Positions 31,974 through 39,214 of a stretch of 64,000 bases of DNA are shown here, in pieces (position 1 is the stretch's first letter; each line of letters starts with the position of its first letter). The notes beneath the pieces are model-generated. The model worked only from the letters and a program-made list of their open reading frames with translations. It did no database searches and was not told where the DNA came from. The position numbers and the translations under genes are program-made. This DNA comes from Candidatus Margulisiibacteriota bacterium. GTDB lineage: Bacteria; Margulisbacteria; WOR-1; O2-12-FULL-45-9; XYB2-FULL-48-7. Location of the stretch: the NCBI GenBank assembly GCA_041661965.1, contig JBAZTH010000001.1:1-64000 (forward strand). Reading direction: 5' to 3'.

Positions 31974-33170
31974 TTATTTCTTTTGTTCCGGAATGGTTAC
32001 TTTTACGGTTAAGCTCTTTTTGTCGGGCGAAAGCATATTCGTTGTTACGGTCAGATCAAGCGGGGCTAAGCCTGGCAGAGGGATCTTGATCTTCCAACCG
32101 GCCCTAAATTCAAATTCACTGGTGATGGTAAACGTGGTCTCTTTGCCGGCTTGGATCGGAGTCGTCTCTTTGATCTTAGCGGTAAAAGGAACGAGCTCCA
32201 CAGCTTCCTTTTTTTCAGCCGTTATAAAACCGTCGGCGCTGACCAGACGAACGGTATATTTTTTGTTGGCGGCGGTTGGCACGAATTCGAAGGTCACCGT
32301 TTCCCCGCTGACCTTGATCTTACAGTTATCGGCGACAACTATTTCACCGTCAAGGACCCGGGCGATAAAATTATCCGCGGTCACGTTTTTCACCCCGGTA
32401 AGAGTGACGGTAACCGGAGCCGCCGGGATAAACGGCGCTTTATTTGTAGCCGCAAAGGCGGGACAGAAGGAGTCATTGCTATCGAGCGTGCACAAGGCTC
32501 CAATCAGGTCATTGTTTCCATTATTAAGGGTCAGCCGTCTGGTTAGTTGGCTGTAAACGTCAGCGGCCGTAGCGTCGGCCTTGATCTTTTGGTCCAGCAG
32601 AGGGTTGATTTTTGATTTCTTTTTCGTGTCGTCCGAATCAGGAACGGAAAGCAAGGTTGCCAGCGCGGCGGATTGGCCGGTTAACGCGCTCTTCATTTCA
32701 TCGGAAGAGAGCTGGCGGTCATTTAGAAAAGAAGTTTTAGTGTAATGGATGTAATCTTCGATAACCAACCGGTCCCTGATTAATTTCTTTTTAGCTTCCG
32801 ACAGGCCCAGCTTGTTCAGGTCGTCGAGAACCGTTGCCAGATCTTTGGAGGTGTTCGGGTCCACTAGCGTAGCCGCCAGAAGATCATAAGCTGCTTTGGC
32901 TTCTCCGTCTCTGGTTAGCTTTTTATCCAAGGCCCCTTTAATGCCGCTTTTTTTTCTTGCCGCATCACCGGAGATCCCGAGCCGGCGTTCCAGCTCGGAA
33001 ATATCGCTGGCTCCTTTTAAGGCGTTGCGGGTATCGCTGGAAACAAATGCCCCCTCATCAAGAAAAGAAGTTCTGGTGTAAGCGATAAAGTCGTCCAGAA
33101 CTAATTTGTCTCGGACCATTGTTTTTTGGGCCGGGGAAAGGGTGCTAATACTCACACTTAAATCTGGCAT
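31974..33170 (-). CDS. Protein with duplicated helical domain and Ig-like C-terminus
   Basis: The 398-residue product has no signal peptide. Two related helical repeats of about 100 residues open it: LSPAQKTMVRDKLVLDDFIA (near 10) and LSEAKKKLIRDRLVIEDYIH (near 118), both followed by YT(R/K)TSFL. The second half (from about 235) is beta-rich, with Ig-like segments (VTVTLTGVKNVTADNFIARV, LDLTVTTNMLSPDKKSLTVK). AAGGAG lies before the ATG, 11 bases after the previous stop. It belongs to the operon 34273-29889. Function unknown. Confidence 0.65.
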   Translation of the reverse strand: MPDLSVSISTLSPAQKTMVRDKLVLDDFIAYTRTSFLDEGAFVSSDTRNALKGASDISELERRLGISGDAARKKSGIKGALDKKLTRDGEAKAAYDLLAATLVDPNTSKDLATVLDDLNKLGLSEAKKKLIRDRLVIEDYIHYTKTSFLNDRQLSSDEMKSALTGQSAALATLLSVPDSDDTKKKSKINPLLDQKIKADATAADVYSQLTRRLTLNNGNNDLIGALCTLDSNDSFCPAFAATNKAPFIPAAPVTVTLTGVKNVTADNFIARVLDGEIVVADNCKIKVSGETVTFEFVPTAANKKYTVRLVSADGFITAEKKEAVELVPFTAKIKETTPIQAGKETTFTITSEFEFRAGWKIKIPLPGLAPLDLTVTTNMLSPDKKSLTVKVTIPEQKK

Positions 33171-33181
33171 ATTTATTCTCC

Positions 33182-34273
33182 TTATTTACATCCCATGGCG
33201 GTTCGAATGTCGTCGTCTTTTATGTTGGCGCATGGATCGGCGGCCGGCGGCTTACCAGTTGACGTGGTTGTCGCAGTAGCTGTCGCCGTTGCTGTGGCGG
33301 TTGCCGTTGCCGTCGCTGTTGGCGCCACGGTTGGTAAGTTAATTCTGATGTAATCTGCTTGGTTGGCAACAGTGACTAGATTACTGTTCTGTTTAGCTTT
33401 TAACTCAAGTCGGCGAAGCAGTGGTTCACGGATGGAAGATGCCGCGGTGAACCCGATTGTAAAAACGGTCCCATCAGCCGCTAAGGAACGACCGAGGCCA
33501 GGGATCGTATAATTGCGATCATGGGCTTCGATGGTTTTAATTTCCCCTTTTAAGCCGTTATTGCCGATATCAAGGAGGTAATCGCTAATATTTAAAGGGA
33601 GATCTTTGCCGTTTAGAACGAGGGTGACGGTAACTGTTTGCCCGGGGGCAATATTAGTTGTTCCGCAAGGAAGATTGACATCGCAAGCGCGTAAGCCGAG
33701 AACCGGCGCTGCCGCCGCCGGGGCCGCCGGGTTTAAACCAAGCGCGGTCTTAATCATCTCGTCGGTGATCCCAAGATCGATGTGCGGGATAAGACCGAGC
33801 GGGGTGTTGTTGCCGCCGGTTTCGCAGTAACGTTTAAGGTAATCAAGGGCCTTATCGTCCTTGGATAAGATGGCGCCGTTAGGGGTGATTTTTTCGGATA
33901 TCTCTTTGATCGCCTGCGCTTGCTTTTGTGGGGGGAGAAGGAGGAACTTTTCCCGATGTTCCTTGCTTTCCCGAATGACCGCTTCGGCGACGACGTTGGC
34001 CAGAAGCAATTGCCGATCATTAACGGTGAAGGTGGTGGTAAGGACCGGGTTATATGGCGCGGTTAAGATGGGGCCGTTGGAACTTTCAGCGCCGCAGACG
34101 GACTTGCCCATCAGATCGCGGCTGCTAAGAATATTGGCGTAAGCGTAATTCGGCAGCTGGCCGGAAACATGTTCTTTCGGCGGCGCCCCCTTGCAAGCCG
34201 CGACGAGCGAGGCGGCTGAAAGAGCCAGCGGAGCGATCCGGCGCGTTACCCTGTTTATTGATGTATAGCTCAT
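33182..34273 (-). CDS. Lipoprotein with TA-repeat linker and C-terminal DDDIRTAMGC peptide
   Basis: The 363-residue product starts MSYTSINRVTRRIAPLALSA and has a likely lipobox (LVAAC). The middle is mixed helical/beta. Near the end a linker of alternating Thr and Ala (TATATATATA...), encoded by imperfect hexamer repeats, leads to DPCANIKDDDIRTAMGCK. The neighbouring lipoprotein at 34397 ends almost identically (DPCAKIKDDDIRTAMGCQ), though the rest differs. The start has GGGGAG and two sigma-28-like sites upstream (34292-34318, 34355-34381). First gene of the operon reaching to 29889. Confidence 0.7.
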   Translation of the reverse strand: MSYTSINRVTRRIAPLALSAASLVAACKGAPPKEHVSGQLPNYAYANILSSRDLMGKSVCGAESSNGPILTAPYNPVLTTTFTVNDRQLLLANVVAEAVIRESKEHREKFLLLPPQKQAQAIKEISEKITPNGAILSKDDKALDYLKRYCETGGNNTPLGLIPHIDLGITDEMIKTALGLNPAAPAAAAPVLGLRACDVNLPCGTTNIAPGQTVTVTLVLNGKDLPLNISDYLLDIGNNGLKGEIKTIEAHDRNYTIPGLGRSLAADGTVFTIGFTAASSIREPLLRRLELKAKQNSNLVTVANQADYIRINLPTVAPTATATATATATATATATTTSTGKPPAADPCANIKDDDIRTAMGCK

Positions 34274-34291
34274 CTTTTTTCTCCCCTATAT

Positions 34292-34318
34292 ATATCGTCA
34301 GATTTTGGAGGGAATTTC
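34292..34318 (-). promoter_or_regulatory. Sigma-28-like promoter, proximal, lipoprotein operon
   Basis: On the - strand GAAA (34318-34315), 17 bases, CGATAT (34297-34292), followed by ATATA and then the ribosome-binding site, giving a very short leader. Confidence 0.65.
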
Positions 34319-34354
34319 ACTCTTATTTTTGACCGTTCTATTCCCTCTAATATA

Positions 34355-34381
34355 TTATCGAAGAAATATAAAGGAAATTTC
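34355..34381 (-). promoter_or_regulatory. Sigma-28-like promoter, distal, lipoprotein operon
   Basis: On the - strand GAAA (34381-34378), 17 bases, CGATAA (34360-34355), followed by TATAT. It stands 63 bases behind the proximal site, so the operon has a tandem pair. Confidence 0.65.
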
Positions 34382-34396
34382 ATCTGAAATATGCGC

Positions 34397-35062
34397 TTAC
34401 TGACAGCCCATGGCCGTTCGAATGTCGTCGTCCTTTATTTTGGCGCAAGGATCCGTCGCGGCCGGCGTCTTGGAACTAGTATTTCCCGGAAGCGGCGTTT
34501 TGGTCTCTCCCGTCGATTTCACGGCGGCGGCCAAAATCTCCACTTTGTTGAAGTCCCAGATGGCATACAGGTTGCTTTTCGTGTCATATGCGTACAATGA
34601 GACGCTATTGTCGCTTGCCGGTCTGCCAGAGAGAGCCGAAATAGTCACGGTCACGGCGTTGTCTGCAGTTTTGGTGCCATCAAACAAAGGATAAGGGGAG
34701 GTGTCGAATTGGTCAAAAATTCTAACGTAAAAAGTGAGGTCTGACGCGACCTTTGTCCCTTCCGGAAAGGTGAAAACCAGGGGAGTGTCTTTCCCAATAG
34801 TAATCGAGGTAGGGGCTAAAGCGGGAGCGGTGCTCTTTATCCCATCAAGCTTGGTCGTTTCAATTACGACCGGTGCCGATAAGGTCGGAGCGGGCGGTGT
34901 TTGGACGGCAGTGGAGGTGGGGAGGTTAATGCATCGAGCATCGATCGGCGCGGCTGATTTTTCGCAACCGGCCTGGGCGGCCAGGAGCAGTGCCGGAGCG
35001 GCAAGCCTTCTCATTATATGAGCAATCCGAGAATGGGCCACGGGACTAGTTCTGATAACCAT
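34397..35062 (-). CDS. Lipoprotein with C-terminal DDDIRTAMGC peptide
   Basis: ATG 35062 (after GCAGGAGGAAAATTTA) is preferred over ATG 35101, which lies next to the -10 box of the promoter at 35106-35132. The 221-residue product MVIRTSPVAHSRIAHIMRRL has a hydrophobic core ending in LLLAAQAGC, a lipobox. The body is beta-rich and Ig-like (ITIGKDTPLVFTFPEGTKVA, NAVTVTISALSGRPASDN). It ends DPCAKIKDDDIRTAMGCQ, shared with the next lipoprotein downstream, which points to duplication or to a common functional tag. Function unknown. Confidence 0.7.
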   Translation of the reverse strand: MVIRTSPVAHSRIAHIMRRLAAPALLLAAQAGCEKSAAPIDARCINLPTSTAVQTPPAPTLSAPVVIETTKLDGIKSTAPALAPTSITIGKDTPLVFTFPEGTKVASDLTFYVRIFDQFDTSPYPLFDGTKTADNAVTVTISALSGRPASDNSVSLYAYDTKSNLYAIWDFNKVEILAAAVKSTGETKTPLPGNTSSKTPAATDPCAKIKDDDIRTAMGCQ

Positions 35063-35105
35063 TAAATTTTCCTCCTGCAAAGTATTAATAAGATCTACCA
35101 TGTAT

Positions 35106-35132
35106 CTATCGGAGGGTGTTTGGGAAAATTTC
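35106..35132 (-). promoter_or_regulatory. Sigma-28-like promoter of the lipoprotein at 35062
   Basis: On the - strand GAAA (35132-35129), 17 bases, CGATAG (35111-35106). An mRNA starting just below this point has an upstream ATG at 35101 at or before its 5' end, supporting 35062 as the true start. Confidence 0.6.
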
Positions 35133-35151
35133 AGGTTATTTGGAGAAACAG

Positions 35152-35188
35152 AAAAGCCCCAGGTTTCCCCAGGGCTTTTAGTTTTTTT
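35152..35188. terminator. Hairpin terminator after the SLH-barrel operon
   Basis: AAAAGCCC and GGGCTTTT (35152-35179) pair around CAGGTTTCCCCA, which may add inner pairs. A T-run (35182-35188) follows on the + strand; on the - strand the stem ends in TTTT followed by CTGTTT. It lies behind the - strand gene ending at 35223 and may work both ways. Confidence 0.7.
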
Positions 35189-35218
35189 AGCTTAAAGCTT
35201 ACAGCTGTAAGCTTTTTT
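35189..35218. repeat. TTAcAGC heptad repeats with 20-bp palindrome
   Basis: AAGCTTACAGCTGTAAGCTT (35195-35214) is a perfect palindrome made of opposed TTACAGC heptads, preceded by TTAAAGC and followed by a T-run. It belongs to the repeat family flanking the four-helix gene. Confidence 0.7.
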
Positions 35219-35222
35219 AAGC

Positions 35223-37124
35223 TTAGTACAACGAGGCCTTCAGCGTCGCCCGTTCAATCGTCTGTTGCTTGAACCCTTTTTCCCATTCGTAGAGGTCCTT
35301 GATCTTGCCGCCGGCCAGCGAGGTCTTCCCTAGGATATCGACGGTCTGGGAGCGGAGCATCGCCTGTTTCGGGTAAAGTCTGTTGCTGGTGACAAAACCC
35401 AGCATCCCGGCCGCTTTGGCCGCTTCCACGTAACGGGAAGCCCAGTGGTAAGCCGGCATATCCCAGTACGGTTTGGCGTTGACTTCAGCCAGCGGAAGCT
35501 TGTCGAACCGGACCAAAACCGCGATCCCTTCAGCTTTGCTGATCTTGTTGTTCGGGCGGAAAGAGCGGTCGGGATAACCTTTGACCAACCCTTCGCGCTG
35601 GGCGATCTCGATGTATTTCGCGGCCCAGAAATCAGATTTGACGTCTTTGAAGACCTGGCGGGCCCGGTCGTCCTTGACCTCGATCCCTTTGGCGCGGACC
35701 AGAAGCGTGGCCAGTTCGGCCCGGGTCAGCGGCCGCTCCGGTTTGAAGTTGCCGTCGGGATAACCCTGGACCAGGCCAACGGTGGCGTTGTTCTCGATCG
35801 GCATCTTGGCCCAATAGCCTTCAGGCACGTCGGCAAAGGAGGTCAGGCGGACGATCCGCAGTTCCTTGGCGCCGGAGTTGCCGTCAATATCAGTTGCGGT
35901 GACGGTCAGAAGTTTTTTCCCGTACTGGTTGACCGGGACATTCACCTGGAAACGACCGTCGGGTTCGACGACCGCGTTAATGTCGTTGACCTTGACGGTC
36001 AGGGTTTTGGCGGCATCAGTCGAAGAGAGCCCTTCGACCCGGCCGGTGACCGGGATGTTGTCATTATAGACGATGGATTTGTCAGCCGGACTGTCGAGCG
36101 AAATGACATACTCGCGTTTTTTATCCTCGCCGAGGTAGCCGAACGAGAAGTAGTGGGTCGTGTTCTCGCGGATATCGGAGTAGGGGTGGTAGGCGTAATT
36201 GAACTCAACCCCGGAATAGCGGATGCCGATCCCGGCGGTCAGGTCGCTGTTGTCGGACCCGAGGCGCAGAGCCAGGTTGTTGACCGGCCAGAACTCGAGG
36301 CCGGCGTAAAGCGCCGACGGTTTGCGGCTGCTTAAGTTAAGATCTCCGTCGACCGAAAGGTAGAGCTTGCGGGTGGCGTGGCTGAAGTAGGCTTTGCCGC
36401 TTTCGCCGATCAGGCTGAAGCGGGAGCCGAGCTTCAGCGTCGGGGCCAGGCTGTCGTCGGTTTGGCCGCCGCTGCCGTTGACCTTACTGCCGACGAGAAT
36501 GTTCTGGAAAACTCCGCCGAGCGTGATCTGATTGTTGGCCGGGAAAAGAACGCCGAGGTCGGCATTAAGCGTTGTGCCGCCGACCGTGCCGACGCCGGTC
36601 CCATCGCCGCCGACGCTGACATACTTTAAGTTCGCTCCGAGCAGGACCTCTTTGTTGAAGTTTTGGTTAATGGCGCTCAAGAAGGTCCCGTAGGAGAGGG
36701 TCAGAACGTGATTCCCCCAGCCGCCGGAGCCTAAAACATTACCGGTCGAATCGGTGATTGGGATGCCGGAAACTCTGGCGCTGGCGAACCCAACGCCGAT
36801 CGCCGCTTTTTGGTTGATCGGATAAGCGCCGCTTAAAACGCTGTAGCCGACATCGCCCAGGACCGAAGAGTACATCGCGTTAAGTTTGGGCCCGGTGATC
36901 ACGGCGAGCCCGGCCGGATTGGCGAAAACCGCTTCGCCGTTCTCGGCAATGCCGACATAGGCGCGGCCCAGGCTCAAGGCTCTTGCCCCGACGGCGATCC
37001 CGGTCGGATCGGCGAGGTAGCTGGCGGCGTGGACAGGGGTAAGCTGTAAGCTGTAAGCTGTAAGCGCGATAAGAGCGATTATCAGTAACAGACGGTTGTT
37101 AATATTTTTCATGATGTTCTCCAT
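35223..37124 (-). CDS. UPF0164/PorV-like barrel with three C-terminal SLH domains, copy A
   Basis: The first ATG overlaps the previous stop (TAATG at 37138-37134); ATG 37124 has GGAGG five bases upstream and is preferred, ATG 37112 is also possible. After a signal peptide (ALTAYSLQLTPVHA) the barrel starts LADPTGIAVGARALSLGRAY. An Ig-like segment follows (about 350-425) and then three SLH domains: FADVPEGYWAKMPIENNATV, FKDVKSDFWAAKYIEIAQRE and YWDMPAYHWASRYVEAAKAA. SLH domains usually bind cell-wall glycans, so the barrel would be tied to peptidoglycan. It is paralogous to 39215. Part of the signal peptide is encoded by heptad repeats. Confidence 0.85.
   Translation of the reverse strand: MENIMKNINNRLLLIIALIALTAYSLQLTPVHAASYLADPTGIAVGARALSLGRAYVGIAENGEAVFANPAGLAVITGPKLNAMYSSVLGDVGYSVLSGAYPINQKAAIGVGFASARVSGIPITDSTGNVLGSGGWGNHVLTLSYGTFLSAINQNFNKEVLLGANLKYVSVGGDGTGVGTVGGTTLNADLGVLFPANNQITLGGVFQNILVGSKVNGSGGQTDDSLAPTLKLGSRFSLIGESGKAYFSHATRKLYLSVDGDLNLSSRKPSALYAGLEFWPVNNLALRLGSDNSDLTAGIGIRYSGVEFNYAYHPYSDIRENTTHYFSFGYLGEDKKREYVISLDSPADKSIVYNDNIPVTGRVEGLSSTDAAKTLTVKVNDINAVVEPDGRFQVNVPVNQYGKKLLTVTATDIDGNSGAKELRIVRLTSFADVPEGYWAKMPIENNATVGLVQGYPDGNFKPERPLTRAELATLLVRAKGIEVKDDRARQVFKDVKSDFWAAKYIEIAQREGLVKGYPDRSFRPNNKISKAEGIAVLVRFDKLPLAEVNAKPYWDMPAYHWASRYVEAAKAAGMLGFVTSNRLYPKQAMLRSQTVDILGKTSLAGGKIKDLYEWEKGFKQQTIERATLKASLY
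37040..37065. repeat. TTACAGC heptad repeats encoding a signal-peptide core, copy A
   Basis: On the - strand GCTTACAGCTTACAGCTTAC AGCTT: three perfect TTACAGC units. Three units are 21 bases, or seven codons, so the frame is kept; they encode LTAYSLQL. Confidence 0.75.
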
Positions 37125-37135
37125 TTGCTCCTCCA

Positions 37136-39124
37136 TTACCGTTTCACCACGAGGATCTTCCCCTTAGCGAGCAGGCTCTTATTATCCTCGTTGACGACTC
37201 TCAAGATATAAGCGCCGTCGCTGACCAGGGATCCCCATTGGTCGACGCCGTTCCAGGTGATCTGGCTGGCGCCGGTCGATGTCCGGTAGACCAGCTGGGC
37301 CGCCATGTCATAGATGTAATAGCCGAGGCGGGAGGCGCCGCCGGTATTGCTGACCACGATATTGGCCTGTTCGGCCAGCGGGTTGAAGGGATTGGGATAA
37401 ACCTGGGCGACATCCCCGGCCGCGGAAGCGGTGACCAGGAAGTCTTTCGGGGTCGAAACAAAGGTCGTGACGACTGCCGGGTCGGACGCTGACGGAGCGG
37501 AAACCTTAACATCGACTCCGTACATGCCGGAGGGGAGGCCCGCCGGCAGAACAACTTCGATCGAAGTGGTCGTCCAATTCAGGATAATTCCTTCAGTCAG
37601 GGCGGAGGTGGTAAGCGACGTGAATTCCACGGCGCGGCTGGAGCTGGTTAAGCTGTCGCGGAAGTTGGTCCCTTCCAGAATGATCCGAACTCCGGCTGGA
37701 CCTTTGGCCCGGTCGGGATCGGTAGAGGAAGCGCCGGACCGATAAATGTTATTGATGATCGGCGCGGTGCCGGACGGAGTTGGTTCCGGTCCGGGGCCCG
37801 GCGTGCCGTTGGTTACGGTGATGTTGACGGTGCCGACGTTGGAATAAGCAATGCCGTCATGAGCCCGGTAGGTGAAGCTGTCGGTCCCGACATAACTGGC
37901 GGCGGGAGTATAGGTTACTTGGTTGCCGGAGATCGTCCCCAAACTCCCCTGGGTCGGGCTGGAAACGAGCGAATAGGTCAGGAGGTTGCCGTCCGCGTCA
38001 GTGGCGCTAAAGTTAACCGCGACCGCGGTGTTGCTGGCGGTCGAGACGGTCACATCATTAGCGGTTGGCGCGTGGTTGGTCCCGCCGGAGGCGTTGACCG
38101 TTAGAGAGACCGCGATCGTTTGCGGATTGTTGGTCGCGTTGGGGTCGGTTACGGTGATGGTCGCGCTGTAAGGAGTAGCCGAAGCGGCCAGTCCAGCGGT
38201 GGTAAACGAGACGGTGATGGTTTGAGCCGCGGCTCCCTGGGCGACCGAACCGGTTTTCGGATTGATATCAAGCCAGGTTTGGTTATCGGCCACAGTGTAA
38301 TTCAAAGCGGCGGTACCGGTATTGCCGATGGTGAAAGTTTGAGCGGCGGCGTTTTCTCCTTGAGCGATTACGAGACTAATGGTTGGTTTATTAAGAGAGA
38401 TAGCCGGGCTCCCCCCGCCCGGATAGGTGACTTGGGCGGCTGATCTAAGAGAGCGGTAGGCAGACTCAACGTTGGCCGTAAAGACAATCTTTATCGCGTA
38501 GTAATAAACGGCGCCGACAACGGGATCAGGCGTGCTGTTGGCTGCCGTATCGCTGTAAGTTGTACCGGAAACCAAGGCATCGTTGATCTTGGTAAAAGTT
38601 GTTCCATCGGCGCTGCGGTAGACATTGTAGCCGGCAACCGTGCCGGCTGGAGCCGAAGCGGCCGTCCAGGCGAGATCGACGCGTCCCTGGGCGCTATTGA
38701 CGGTGGCTGTTGGTTGGGGGACATTGGCCAAAGCGGGAAAATCAGGCGAAAAGTTTTGGGTCGCGGTCGCGTCGGAGAGGGTGACGCTGGAAGCGCTGAA
38801 CAACCCGGCGCCCGATTCGGCGGCATTAGCTTTTTCAATAATACCAATAACTATCTGGCCGTTGGTCCAGGAAGAATTGAATCCGGGATCGGCTAAATTA
38901 TCTTGAAAATAAGTATAGTTGGTCGCGCTGTAGCCGCAATTTCCGGATTGGGTTTGGCTGGAATTGTCGGACATCCAGACTTTGTAAGCGGCTGGAGAGT
39001 AATTTGTTCCTTGAGGCAGAGCCTTGCCGGAAATAACATGCGACCCGCCGGCCGCGAGGACAGAAGAAGCGCCAAAAAAAGCAAAAAGGACAAGTAAAAC
39101 AAGCGGACTTCGATTTTTTTTCAT
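37136..39124 (-). CDS. Secreted multidomain protein with FlgD-like tail, copy A
   Basis: ATG 39124 (MKKNRSPLVLLVLFAFFGAS, ending VLAAGG) has GGAGG seven bases upstream, so the longer frame from 39154 is rejected. Domains in the 662-residue product: an N-terminal domain shared with 41203 (GSHVISGKALPQGTNYSPAA), an Fn3 domain with YNVYRSADGTTFTKIND (about 160-230), a BACON-like Ig (about 240-340), a cadherin-like/Big_9 domain (NHAPTANDVTVSTASNTAVA, about 345-440), an IPT/TIG domain (about 455-560) and a C-terminal YPNPFNPL...AKGKILVVKR domain as in FlgD/T9SS tails. It likely lies on the cell surface. Expression may depend on a hairpin covering its ribosome-binding site. Confidence 0.8.
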   Translation of the reverse strand: MKKNRSPLVLLVLFAFFGASSVLAAGGSHVISGKALPQGTNYSPAAYKVWMSDNSSQTQSGNCGYSATNYTYFQDNLADPGFNSSWTNGQIVIGIIEKANAAESGAGLFSASSVTLSDATATQNFSPDFPALANVPQPTATVNSAQGRVDLAWTAASAPAGTVAGYNVYRSADGTTFTKINDALVSGTTYSDTAANSTPDPVVGAVYYYAIKIVFTANVESAYRSLRSAAQVTYPGGGSPAISLNKPTISLVIAQGENAAAQTFTIGNTGTAALNYTVADNQTWLDINPKTGSVAQGAAAQTITVSFTTAGLAASATPYSATITVTDPNATNNPQTIAVSLTVNASGGTNHAPTANDVTVSTASNTAVAVNFSATDADGNLLTYSLVSSPTQGSLGTISGNQVTYTPAASYVGTDSFTYRAHDGIAYSNVGTVNITVTNGTPGPGPEPTPSGTAPIINNIYRSGASSTDPDRAKGPAGVRIILEGTNFRDSLTSSSRAVEFTSLTTSALTEGIILNWTTTSIEVVLPAGLPSGMYGVDVKVSAPSASDPAVVTTFVSTPKDFLVTASAAGDVAQVYPNPFNPLAEQANIVVSNTGGASRLGYYIYDMAAQLVYRTSTGASQITWNGVDQWGSLVSDGAYILRVVNEDNKSLLAKGKILVVKR

Positions 39125-39129
39125 TATCA

Positions 39130-39178
39130 TACCTCCGATATGCTTGGATGCCAAAAACTAATTATGCACTCGGAGGTA
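39130..39178 (-). promoter_or_regulatory. Inverted repeat covering the ribosome-binding site
   Basis: In the - strand mRNA TACCTCCGA (39178-39170) is the exact complement of TCGGAGGTA (39138-39130), and the latter holds the ribosome-binding site for ATG 39124. The 9-bp stem with a 31-base loop would hide the site. It could be a translational switch or simply limit expression of copy A relative to the upstream barrel. Confidence 0.5.
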
Positions 39179-39214
39179 CTATTTATGTCGCTAATTGTAT
39201 CAATATTACAGGTA

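Noticed and set aside
35445..36335. 296-aa open frame opposite the SLH-barrel gene
   Set aside because: It mirrors the codon pattern of a convincing SLH/PorV-like gene on the other strand and has no motif or start signal. The similar 265-aa frame at 39140-39937 is rejected for the same reason.
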